DNA from: Labilithrix luteola
GTDB taxonomy: Bacteria; Myxococcota_A; Polyangia; Polyangiales; Polyangiaceae
DNA length: 5,116 nucleotides
Reading direction: 5' to 3'
NCBI GenBank assembly: GCA_026225435.1
Contig: JAMFST010001104.1
Location: 1 to 5,116 of the forward strand
This document shows positions 1-5,116 of this stretch, one piece after another. The stretch's first letter is position 1, and each line of letters opens with the position of its first letter. The notes under the pieces are model-generated. The model saw nothing but the letters and a program-made list of their open reading frames with translations. It was not told the origin of the DNA and did no database searches. A program made the position numbers and the translations under genes.

Positions 1-1
1 C

Positions 2-1435
2 CGTTGGGCGCTGCCGGCCGGCGCGGTGACGAATCCGTGGACGAACGTTCTCGAGCCGCCTCTCCTGGCGGCGGCCGCGCGCGCGGAGGTGCCGTCCGAC
101 GAGGACGTTCTGGCCTATGTGCGGCGCGACAATTATCGCGATTCGGCGACGGGCGAGCTGCTCCTGGAACGGACGCTCGCCGGCGGCGCGGACGGAGGCG
201 GCATGTCCACGCCGTGGCGCGGCTACCATCCTGACGCCTGGTTCTCCTTCGATGCCCGCGGCTTCGACCACCGCCCGGACGGCGCCTACAGCGGCTGGCG
301 AGCGCTCGCCTACTACCCTTTTCCCGGCACTTTTTTCCCGACGAATGGCTCGGCCGACGACGTCCTCATCCGTCTCGATCCCGCTCTTCGCGAAAACGAA
401 AAAGGAGAGCTCGATCTCGCCGTCTACGAGGTGAACCTCGCCATCGTGGAGGCTCTCGCCAAGCGCGCCGACGTGCCCATCGATCCCTTCGACGAAAAGA
501 CGGCCGGTGTGGACGTCGACCTCGACGGGCGACTAGGAATCGCGGTCCGCGTCGCCTTCGACGGCGCGGCGGTCGGAACGCGCATGCAGTACGTCGGACG
601 GGCACGCGCCGAGCTCCGATCGGGCCACTTCCACCTCGCCTCCGGCCTGCTGCCGACGAATACCGAGCTCCTCCACAGCGTCCGCTATCTCGACCTCGAC
701 GCCGGGGGAAACGTGACGATGGCCGCGCGGATGAAGGAGCTCCGCTACGCGAAGAAGATCCGCTTCGTGGCGCCGCCCGATCTCGAGGTCCAGGCCGCGC
801 GGGAAGCCGTCGAGCAGGCGCGCTCCGTGAACGGAGTGGTCCACTACGGTTGGGTGCTCGACGAAGGGGCCTACAACGGCCAAGGGTGGCTCTTTCAAGG
901 ATTCATCGAGGACGCCGACGGTGCCCTCCGGCCGCAGTCCTACGAAGAGACGCTCGCCTGTGTCGGCTGTCACGGAGGCATTGGCGCGACCACCGACTCC
1001 ATCTTTTCACTTTCGCGCAAGCTCGGCGATGAAGCACCCGCGCGCGGGTGGTTCCACTGGAGTGCCCGCGATCTTCGCGGTCTCCCCGAGTCGCGCACCG
1101 AGGGCGGCGGCTACGAATACACACGCTACCTCGAGGCGAACGGAGCCGCCGACGAGCTCCGGGAAAACCGCGAGGCGAAGGAGCGCTTCTTCGATCCCGC
1201 GGGGGTGCTCCGGCCCGAGGCGGTCGAGCGTCTCCACCGCGACATCGCCGAGCTGCTCCTTCCGAGCGCGGAGCGCGCCATCGCCCTCGATCGGGCCTAC
1301 CAGGCCACCGTGCACGAACAGAGCTTCACGCGCGGGCGTGAGCCGGTTCTCCGTCCGAGCGATAACGTCTACGCGCGCGCGCCGAACGGCGAGCCGACCG
1401 GGATCGACGGCGGGATCGACGTCGGCGTTCCGTGA
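2..1435 (+). CDS. Large monohaem c-type cytochrome-like protein of unrecognised family (5' end outside window)
   Basis: The reading frame is open from base 2 and stops with TGA at 1433-1435. The first possible start is GTG at 26, but it has no purine-rich ribosome site before it and the frame continues upstream, so I treat the gene as 5'-truncated. The visible part is 477 residues. Numbered from GTG 26, a single haem c attachment motif, CVGCHG, lies at residues 312-317 (bases 959-976), after a stretch rich in aromatic and glycine residues (YNGQGWLFQGF). An N-terminal portion contains conspicuous conserved-looking blocks (WFSFDARGFD, YYPFPGTFFPTNGSADDVLIRL split around residues 70-120) and many acidic residues. 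CxxCH is the covalent haem c site, so the protein should act outside the cytoplasm, with its signal peptide upstream of the window. I do not recognise a named family. The haem call depends on one motif; the gene itself is certain from length and codon bias. Its link to the cytochromes at 3580-4499 is an inference from proximity. Confidence 0.82.
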   Translation, partial: RWALPAGAVTNPWTNVLEPPLLAAAARAEVPSDEDVLAYVRRDNYRDSATGELLLERTLAGGADGGGMSTPWRGYHPDAWFSFDARGFDHRPDGAYSGWRALAYYPFPGTFFPTNGSADDVLIRLDPALRENEKGELDLAVYEVNLAIVEALAKRADVPIDPFDEKTAGVDVDLDGRLGIAVRVAFDGAAVGTRMQYVGRARAELRSGHFHLASGLLPTNTELLHSVRYLDLDAGGNVTMAARMKELRYAKKIRFVAPPDLEVQAAREAVEQARSVNGVVHYGWVLDEGAYNGQGWLFQGFIEDADGALRPQSYEETLACVGCHGGIGATTDSIFSLSRKLGDEAPARGWFHWSARDLRGLPESRTEGGGYEYTRYLEANGAADELRENREAKERFFDPAGVLRPEAVERLHRDIAELLLPSAERAIALDRAYQATVHEQSFTRGREPVLRPSDNVYARAPNGEPTGIDGGIDVGVP

Positions 1436-1446
1436 CCGGCTCGTGG

Positions 1447-1466
1447 GGCTAGAGGGAGGCTAGAGG
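1447..1466. repeat. 9-bp direct repeat pair (GGCTAGAGG)
   Basis: GGCTAGAGG occurs at 1447-1455 and again at 1458-1466, giving an 11-bp period, just after the stop codon of the upstream gene. An 11-bp period would put both copies on nearly the same face of the helix, which fits a tandem operator but could also be chance. No function can be assigned. Confidence 0.35.
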
Positions 1467-1502
1467 CCAATCGACCACAGCGCGCGAAACGTCCGTACAG
1501 AG

Positions 1503-1525
1503 GCGGCGATATCGCCCCTATTTTT
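1503..1525 (+). terminator. Possible weak intrinsic terminator or palindromic site
   Basis: GGCGATATCGCC at 1505-1516 is a perfect 12-bp palindrome. As RNA it can fold only as a 4-bp GGCG/CGCC stem with an ATAT loop, perhaps extended by a G-C pair across a C-C mismatch. It is followed by CCTATTTTT (1517-1525), the only T-rich tract in this GC-rich interval. It lies about 70 bases after the stop of the upstream gene and before the kinase gene, where a terminator is expected. The stem is short, so a dyad binding site for a regulator of the kinase gene is an equally good reading. Confidence 0.35.
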
Positions 1526-1638
1526 CGCCATCGGCGCTCTGGGTCGAGCCGAAATGCGGTGCTGTTTCGTTGGACGAGTATCCGAATGCTACGAGTCAAG
1601 GCGAGCTCTCCGCTGCTGATGGGCGGTGGTCGACGGTG

Positions 1639-2688
1639 ATGGCATTCGAACCGACTCCTCCGAGAGCTCCGCCGGATCCGATGATCGGCCGGGTGATCGC
1701 CGGCAAGTACCGCGTCCAGACGCGCGTCGGCGGCGGAGCGATGGGAGTCGTCTACGAAGCCAGGCAGATCGCGCTCGACAAGCGGGTGGCCATCAAGGTC
1801 CTGAACCGCGAGCTCGAACGCGACGCGCACTTCGTCGCACGCTTCCAGGTGGAGGCCAAGGCGGCCTCGCTGCTCGATCACGCGAACTCGACCCGGGTGC
1901 TCGACTTCGGCAAGGACGCCAACGGGCTCCTCTACATCTGCATGGAGTTCCTCGAGGGGCAGAGCCTCTACGAGCTGATCCAGACCACGTGGCCCTTCGA
2001 GTCGGCGCGGATCGTGGACCTGTGCGCGCAGATCCTCGCGGCGCTCGCTCGCGCGCACGAGATGGGCATCCTCCATCGCGACCTCAAGCCAGAGAACATC
2101 GTCGTCCTCCAGGTGGTCGACGACGAGGGGCGCGTGCGCGACGTGGTCAAGGTGTGCGACTTCGGCATCGCCAAGCTCGAGGGAAACCTCGCGGTCAACG
2201 ACGTGGGTGACACAGCCTACGGCGGTCAGTGGAAGGCCGGCACCGCCCTCACCCAGGCCGGGATCATCGTCGGAACACCGGACTACATGTCGCCGGAGCA
2301 AGCACGCGGCGAGACCGTCGATGCACGCAGCGACGTCTACTCGGTAGGTGTGGTGCTCTATCACGTGCTCGCCGGCCGCCCGCCATTCGATGGCGCCGAC
2401 GTGATGGAGATCCTCACCAAGCACGTCACCGCCGATGCGGTGCCGCCGTCGCAGCACGATCCGCACTGCCACGCGGAGCTCGAGGAGATCTGCCGGACGG
2501 CGATGAGCAAGGATCCAGCGAAGCGGTATCGCTCGGCGCGAGAGATGCGGGATCCACTCGGTGCGCGGACCGATCTCCTCGGGGTCGGAGGTCGTTCCAC
2601 TCCCGCCGACGATCACCCGCGTGTCGTCCGGCGCGCCGACGCTCGAGGCCCCGAGCCCGCGGGATCCGGATCCTCCGACGACCGCTGA
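1639..2688 (+). CDS. Hanks-type Ser/Thr protein kinase, catalytic part (frame breaks near 2550)
   Basis: This reading frame carries a complete eukaryotic-like kinase domain. Numbered from ATG 1639, it shows the glycine loop GGGAMG (31-36), the ATP lysine in VAIK (K53), a probable alpha-C glutamate (E72), the catalytic loop HRDLKPEN (146-153), DFG (174-176), GTPDYMSPE (212-220), the subdomain IX aspartate (D232) and the subdomain XI arginine (R296). All catalytic residues are present, so the domain should be active, and HRD marks it as an RD kinase probably controlled by activation-loop phosphorylation. The activation segment is long, with about 41 residues between DFG and SPE. Start choice: TTG 1570 gives 23 extra residues with weak codon bias; ATG 1639 has a GGTGG stretch upstream; ATG 1681 (MIGRVIAGKYRV) is also possible. 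After KRYRSAREM the frame loses kinase-like sense, and the expected linker and transmembrane segment continue in the next frame (2507-3544). The C-terminal ~45 residues are therefore probably out of frame. Confidence 0.85.
   Translation: MAFEPTPPRAPPDPMIGRVIAGKYRVQTRVGGGAMGVVYEARQIALDKRVAIKVLNRELERDAHFVARFQVEAKAASLLDHANSTRVLDFGKDANGLLYICMEFLEGQSLYELIQTTWPFESARIVDLCAQILAALARAHEMGILHRDLKPENIVVLQVVDDEGRVRDVVKVCDFGIAKLEGNLAVNDVGDTAYGGQWKAGTALTQAGIIVGTPDYMSPEQARGETVDARSDVYSVGVVLYHVLAGRPPFDGADVMEILTKHVTADAVPPSQHDPHCHAELEEICRTAMSKDPAKRYRSAREMRDPLGARTDLLGVGGRSTPADDHPRVVRRADARGPEPAGSGSSDDR
2540..2580 (+). other. Apparent +1 frameshift joining the kinase domain to its membrane/periplasmic part
   Basis: The kinase frame is sensible up to AREMRD (about 2550). 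From about 2550 the next frame has strong G/C third positions and encodes the Pro-rich juxtamembrane, transmembrane helix and C-terminal domain usual for membrane-anchored bacterial kinases. That frame has a stop at 2504-2506, so the crossover must lie between 2507 and 2685. One extra base, or two missing bases, in this stretch would explain it. Removing one base would give a continuous protein of about 634 residues from ATG 1639. I see no clear slippery heptamer, so a sequencing error or a real disrupting mutation is more likely than programmed frameshifting. Confidence 0.7.
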
Positions 2689-3544
2689 CGGCGCCACGAG
2701 CTCGACCCCGAACAGCGGCGCGCCGCCCGCGGCCGAGAAGCCCTCGCGTGGGATCGTCATGTTCATCGCCTGCGTGCTCACAGCGGCGGTGTTCGCGTCG
2801 AGCGGAGTCGCCTGGTCTCGCCGCCCGAGCGCGACGCTCGCCGTGGCGTCGCCGCCCGACGCCACCGATCCCAGCTCGGCGCCCCACGTCACCACGCCGG
2901 ATCCGGTCACCTCGGCGCAAGCGGCCGACGCGAGCTCGCCGCCGGCGACGCGACCAACCGGGCCGGTGAGCCCGACGACTCTGCCAGCAAGAGCCAACGT
3001 TGGCTCCGCGCCGCTGGCAGCTCGAGGAAGCAACGGCAAAGGCGGCACCACGAACCCCAAGACTCCCCCACCGGTCGGTGCGCCTGCTCCAGCGGTGACG
3101 GCTTCGCCGGCCGTTGCTCCGACGCCCGTGGCGGTCATGACTCCGGCACCGACGCCGACTCCCCTCTCCCCACCAGCGGCGGTGACCCCTGCAGCGATCG
3201 CGCCGGCCCCTGCGCCGTTCCATCCGGAAAACGGTCATGTCTCCGTCGCCAGCGTCGCCGTCGACCGCGTGAGCTCCCACTCGGTGAACGATCTCCTCCG
3301 CCACGTGAACCTCGATCGCTGTTACGTCGCCGCGCTGCGCGCTCGCGGCTCGGCGGCTGGTGGCATCTCGGTCCTCACGATCGACATCGATCAGAACCAG
3401 GTCACGCGCGCCCGGCTGGGCAGCGACCTGAGTCTCGCGGACATGCGCGGCTGCATCGAATCGCAGTTCACCTCGCAGCACGTGGCCGATGCCGACACCG
3501 GCGACGCCACGGCCCGCGTCACGCTGCAGTTCTCCGATCCGTAG
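2561..3544 (+). CDS. Transmembrane and periplasmic C-terminal part of the kinase (AgmX/PglI-like domain), displaced frame
   Basis: The frame is open from 2507 to the TAG at 3542-3544. GTG 2561 is the first start codon but has no ribosome site, so this is best read as the 3' half of the kinase gene and not a separate gene. Numbered from GTG 2561, there is a Pro/Ser/Thr-rich juxtamembrane (1-60), one transmembrane helix (about 64-85, GIVMFIACVLTAAVFASSGV) followed by SRR, a Pro/Ala/Thr-rich spacer (about 88-235) and a folded domain (about 238-327). The last has the pattern LDRCY (C254), a beta-rich stretch (SVLTIDIDQNQV) and RGCIE (C298), resembling the C-terminal domain named after the myxobacterial gliding proteins AgmX and PglI, which is TonB-C-like. 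With the kinase cytoplasmic, this domain would be periplasmic and the two cysteines could form a disulfide. The domain call is from pattern memory and is moderate. If translated independently it would be a small membrane protein. Confidence 0.7.
   Translation: MRGPISSGSEVVPLPPTITRVSSGAPTLEAPSPRDPDPPTTADGATSSTPNSGAPPAAEKPSRGIVMFIACVLTAAVFASSGVAWSRRPSATLAVASPPDATDPSSAPHVTTPDPVTSAQAADASSPPATRPTGPVSPTTLPARANVGSAPLAARGSNGKGGTTNPKTPPPVGAPAPAVTASPAVAPTPVAVMTPAPTPTPLSPPAAVTPAAIAPAPAPFHPENGHVSVASVAVDRVSSHSVNDLLRHVNLDRCYVAALRARGSAAGGISVLTIDIDQNQVTRARLGSDLSLADMRGCIESQFTSQHVADADTGDATARVTLQFSDP
2981..3020. repeat. Nested palindrome inside the kinase linker
   Basis: A perfect 16-bp palindrome, GAGCCAACGTTGGCTC (2991-3006), is flanked by 8-bp inverted arms CTGCCAGC (2981-2988) and GCTGGCAG (3013-3020). 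Outer arms and inner palindrome are separated by 2 bases on the left and 6 on the right, so 30 of 40 bases are in perfect pairs (the centre cannot close fully in a hairpin). It lies within the coding sequence for the Pro/Ala-rich spacer, at residues around TTLPARANVGSAPLAA. It may be a hairpin in the mRNA, a protein-binding dyad, or a small palindromic repeat element tolerated in a flexible linker. Confidence 0.6.
3061..3225 (+). other. Low-complexity Pro/Ala/Thr-rich coding segment
   Basis: This stretch encodes a spacer made mostly of proline, alanine, threonine and valine (for example TPVAVMTPAPTPTPLSPP). It sits between the transmembrane helix and the C-terminal domain of the kinase. Such spacers are extended and probably let the end domain reach across the periplasm or into peptidoglycan. 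No strict nucleotide repeat unit is seen. Confidence 0.6.
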
Positions 3545-3565
3545 GCCCCGTCAGCCTCCTTCCCC

Positions 3566-3573
3566 GAAAGGGA
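3566..3573 (+). promoter_or_regulatory. Ribosome binding site deciding the GTG start at 3580
   Basis: GAAAGGGA at 3566-3573 is a purine-rich Shine-Dalgarno-like stretch in an otherwise C-rich 35-bp gap. It ends 6 bases before GTG 3580. There is no other ATG, GTG or TTG in this frame before the hydrophobic signal region, so this site settles the start of the cytochrome gene despite its long N-region. Confidence 0.65.
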
Positions 3574-3579
3574 CCGCCC

Positions 3580-4122
3580 GTGCGTCCGACCGACCTCGTC
3601 GCGTCTTCAACGTCTCACGATCTCTACTCCCCCCGCGAGCTTCCCCTATCTCGGACTCGCGCGCCCCTCACCTGCGCCATCGCCGGACTCGCCATTTGCT
3701 CGTGCTCCGTCCTCGAGCCCTCGCTTGGCCCCGAACAGGGAACGATCGACGGAGGCGACGGCGCTGCCCCGGTGGTCTTCGCCAGGGACATTCGCCCGCT
3801 GATGAATCGCTCCAACACGGACGTGACGGGCTACGGCTGCGCGTTCTGCCACTACCCGGGCCAAGGAACCGCGGCGGGCTACGACGTGACCCACCTCGAT
3901 CTGAGCACCCTGGGCACCTTGCGGCTCGGCGGCGCCACCACCGGCACCTCCATCATCAACGTCTCCGCGCCGGAGCAGTCCGGTCTGATCGAGAAGCTGC
4001 GCGGCCACTACTTCGAGGGGGACCGCATGCCCAAGAGCGGGCCGCCGTACTGGAGCGACGACGAGATCCAGCTGGTCGTCACCTGGATGTCCCAGGGCGC
4101 GCTCGGAGCGGACGGCGATTGA
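3580..4122 (+). CDS. Exported monohaem c-type cytochrome, probable lipoprotein
   Basis: The 180-residue product has a basic N-region of about 28 residues, a hydrophobic stretch (about 28-44, with GLAICSCS) and then a mature domain. C40 or C42 could be the lipidated cysteine, though neither fits a canonical lipobox perfectly. The mature part starts with a Gly/Asp-rich spacer and then FARDIRPLMNRS, resembling the start of the cytochrome c domain often seen as PSCyt1 (F..DIRP). The haem motif CAFCH is at 87-91. RMPKSGPPYWSDDEIQLVVT follows, with M150 the likely second axial haem ligand and the usual WM..GA ending. This is the layout of a class I-like monohaem cytochrome c. It would carry electrons in the periplasm or at a membrane surface. 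It begins 35 bp after the kinase gene, and its TGA stop overlaps the ATG of the next cytochrome by one base (TGATG), so the two are probably translated together. Redox partner unknown. Confidence 0.88.
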   Translation: MRPTDLVASSTSHDLYSPRELPLSRTRAPLTCAIAGLAICSCSVLEPSLGPEQGTIDGGDGAAPVVFARDIRPLMNRSNTDVTGYGCAFCHYPGQGTAAGYDVTHLDLSTLGTLRLGGATTGTSIINVSAPEQSGLIEKLRGHYFEGDRMPKSGPPYWSDDEIQLVVTWMSQGALGADGD

Positions 4123-4499
4123 TGCGCACCAGGATCGCCCTACTTCTTCTCGCCGCTCTCGTCTGCCTTGACCTCGTCGTCTCGGCCTGCGGCGCCACCA
4201 CCACCACGAGCATCCTCGGCGACCGATCCGAGGGGGCCGACCCGAGCGCGCTGCCGGCGGATGTCCAGGCGTCGTATCGCGTCTTCGTCCAGCGGTGCTC
4301 GAAGTGCCACGCGCTCGCCCGCGTCTACGAGAGCGGCATCACGGACGACGACTACTGGGTCCGCTACGTCGCGCGCATGCGCCGGCAGCCGGGGAGCGGC
4401 ATCTCCAAAGGGGATGAGTCGGTGATCCTGCACTACCTCTTCTACTACTCGGCGCAGAAGCGCGACGCCGGCAGCTCGACGACGGCGTCGAACCCATGA
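4122..4499 (+). CDS. Small lipoprotein cytochrome c (monohaem)
   Basis: The 125-residue product starts at ATG 4122, inside the stop codon of the preceding cytochrome; the same frame is open upstream to 3489 but that part is a shadow. Residues 1-22 form a lipoprotein signal peptide (MRTRIALLLLAAL...) ending in the lipobox VSAC, with C23 the lipidated residue. A short Thr/Ser/Asp-rich tether leads to the haem domain: CSKCH at 59-63 and, after WVRYVARM, M86 in MRRQPGSGIS as the probable distal ligand, followed by a final helix ILHYLFYYSAQK. The size and motif order are those of a minimal monohaem cytochrome c anchored to a membrane by lipid. Serine follows near the anchor with no aspartate at +2 (CGAT), which favours outer-membrane sorting if the E. 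coli rule applies. Its TGA stop overlaps the next ATG by four bases (ATGA), so translational coupling with the barrel gene is likely. Confidence 0.9.
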   Translation: MRTRIALLLLAALVCLDLVVSACGATTTTSILGDRSEGADPSALPADVQASYRVFVQRCSKCHALARVYESGITDDDYWVRYVARMRRQPGSGISKGDESVILHYLFYYSAQKRDAGSSTTASNP

Positions 4500-5116
4500 T
4501 CACGCGCTATCTCCCCGCCTTCGTCTGTACCTTGGCGCTGCTCGCCGCGCTGCTCGCTCCGCGTCCCGCCGCCGCGCTCGATCGCAACTTCGCCGCGTCG
4601 GCGCAGGTCGACTACCTGCTCGCGCCCACCGAGAAGGGCGCCAACGCCAACGCGCAGAACGCCGGCTTCGACGGCTTCACCGCGGAGCTGTCGGTGAAGA
4701 TGGCGGTCGACCTGAACGACCACCTCTCGGCCAACGTGAAGTTCTGCTACGGCTGCCACGGTCTCGAGGCCGACATGGCCTACTTCGACATCCGCGTGGT
4801 CGACGAGCTCAACGTGCGGGTCGGCAAGTTCAGCCCGAGCTTCGGCGCCTTCAACTTGCGCCACGATCCGGCCAACCACCGGCTCTCCGACAAGCCGTTG
4901 CCCTACGACATGGGGCGCGCGCTCGGCTTCCGCGCCTTCAACCTCGGCGTGCTCCCCAGCCCCTTCCCCGACAATGGCGCCGAGGTGAACGGGACGCACT
5001 GGTTCGGCGACGACGATCAGATCGACTACGCAGCCTACGTCGTCATGGGCTTCAAGGGCGGCAACACGGCGCAGGATCTCGATTTCACCCAGAACCGCGA
5101 GCTGTACTACGTCGAC
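4496..5116 (+). CDS. Predicted outer-membrane beta-barrel (porin-like) protein with a CxxCH motif (3' end outside window)
   Basis: The frame opens at ATG 4496, overlapping the previous stop, and stays open for 207 codons to the window edge. Residues 1-27 are a Sec signal peptide (MITRYLPAFVCTLALLAALL, then PAAA before LD) with a normal type I cleavage site. The mature part alternates polar and hydrophobic residues in amphipathic strands (FTAELSVKMAVDL, LSANVKFCYG, MAYFDIRVVD, LNVRVGKFSPSFGAF), as in porins. The RVGKFSPSFG segment recalls the GK(F/L)xPxFG strand seen in several porins. Within it CYGCH lies at 84-88 (bases 4745-4759), a perfect haem c attachment motif in a predicted strand-turn region. 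If haem is attached, the barrel would be a cytochrome itself; if not, the motif may bind metal or be chance. Two cytochromes immediately upstream in the same operon make a redox role plausible. Exact family not identified. Confidence 0.82.
   Translation, partial: MITRYLPAFVCTLALLAALLAPRPAAALDRNFAASAQVDYLLAPTEKGANANAQNAGFDGFTAELSVKMAVDLNDHLSANVKFCYGCHGLEADMAYFDIRVVDELNVRVGKFSPSFGAFNLRHDPANHRLSDKPLPYDMGRALGFRAFNLGVLPSPFPDNGAEVNGTHWFGDDDQIDYAAYVVMGFKGGNTAQDLDFTQNRELYYVD

Noticed and set aside
1570..1638. TTG 1570 as kinase start
   Set aside because: The added 23 residues have weak third-position G/C bias and no ribosome site is visible before the TTG; kept only as an alternative.
2561..2563. 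GTG 2561 as the genuine start of a separate membrane protein
   Set aside because: No Shine-Dalgarno sequence precedes it and the frame continues the usual architecture of a membrane-anchored kinase, so a frame break in one gene is the simpler reading.
2540..2580. Programmed ribosomal frameshift
   Set aside because: No slippery heptamer or obvious downstream pseudoknot is visible; sequencing error or mutation is more likely, though not excluded.
1369..3138. 589-codon open frame on the minus strand opposite the kinase gene
   Set aside because: It mirrors the kinase coding region, has no recognisable domain and is expected from high G/C third-position bias; the plus strand here has full kinase motifs.
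2426..3481. 351-codon minus-strand frame, very Arg-rich
   Set aside because: Composition (Arg/Gly-rich) is that of a GC-rich shadow frame, and it overlaps the well-supported kinase linker and C-terminal domain.
3489..4121. Upstream extension of the small lipoprotein cytochrome frame (about 211 extra codons)
   Set aside because: The extension is Arg/Pro-rich, overlaps the kinase end and the whole first cytochrome, and the lipoprotein signal peptide begins exactly at ATG 4122.
4445..4999. 184-codon minus-strand frame over the barrel gene
   Set aside because: It is antisense to a gene with a clear signal peptide and barrel-like strands; its Val/Glu/Gly/Ala/Arg-rich content fits a shadow.
1..5116. 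CRISPR array, tRNA, rRNA or insertion sequence
   Set aside because: No regularly spaced repeats, no cloverleaf-like or rRNA stretches and no transposase or terminal inverted repeats were seen.

Overview
The window is high-GC DNA with genes packed on one strand (+). Its gene content suggests a myxobacterium-like member of the Myxococcota/Deltaproteobacteria. The pointers are a Hanks-type Ser/Thr kinase with a Pro/Ala-rich periplasmic arm and a C-terminal domain resembling AgmX/PglI, several lipoprotein or exported c-type cytochromes, strong G/C third-position bias and long antisense shadow ORFs. The taxonomic call is an inference from gene content, not from a marker gene.

Layout: (1) 2-1435, the 3' part of a large protein of unrecognised family with one haem-binding CVGCH motif; its reading frame is open to the left edge. 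(2) 1436-1638, a short intergenic region with a 9-bp direct repeat and a 12-bp palindrome followed by a T-rich tract, a possible weak terminator. (3) 1639-3544, a membrane-anchored Ser/Thr kinase gene that is split in this sequence by a +1 shift near 2540-2580. The kinase catalytic domain is in one frame; the transmembrane helix, Pro/Ala linker and C-terminal domain are in the next. A nested palindrome lies in the linker. (4) 3580-4122, an exported probable lipoprotein cytochrome (CAFCH). (5) 4122-4499, a small lipoprotein cytochrome (CSKCH). (6) 4496-5116, the 5' part of a predicted outer-membrane beta-barrel (porin-like) protein that itself carries a CYGCH motif; it runs off the right edge.

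Genes 4-6 overlap at their stop/start codons (TGATG, ATGA) and are almost certainly one translationally coupled operon. The kinase ends only 35 bp upstream and may be co-transcribed. The notable point is that all four non-kinase genes carry a CxxCH haem-attachment motif, including the barrel. A working hypothesis is an envelope electron-transfer module made of monohaem cytochromes plus a porin, analogous in concept to, but visibly different from, the multihaem MtrCAB/PioAB porin-cytochrome conduits. This is inference; the sequence shows only the motifs, signal peptides and gene coupling.
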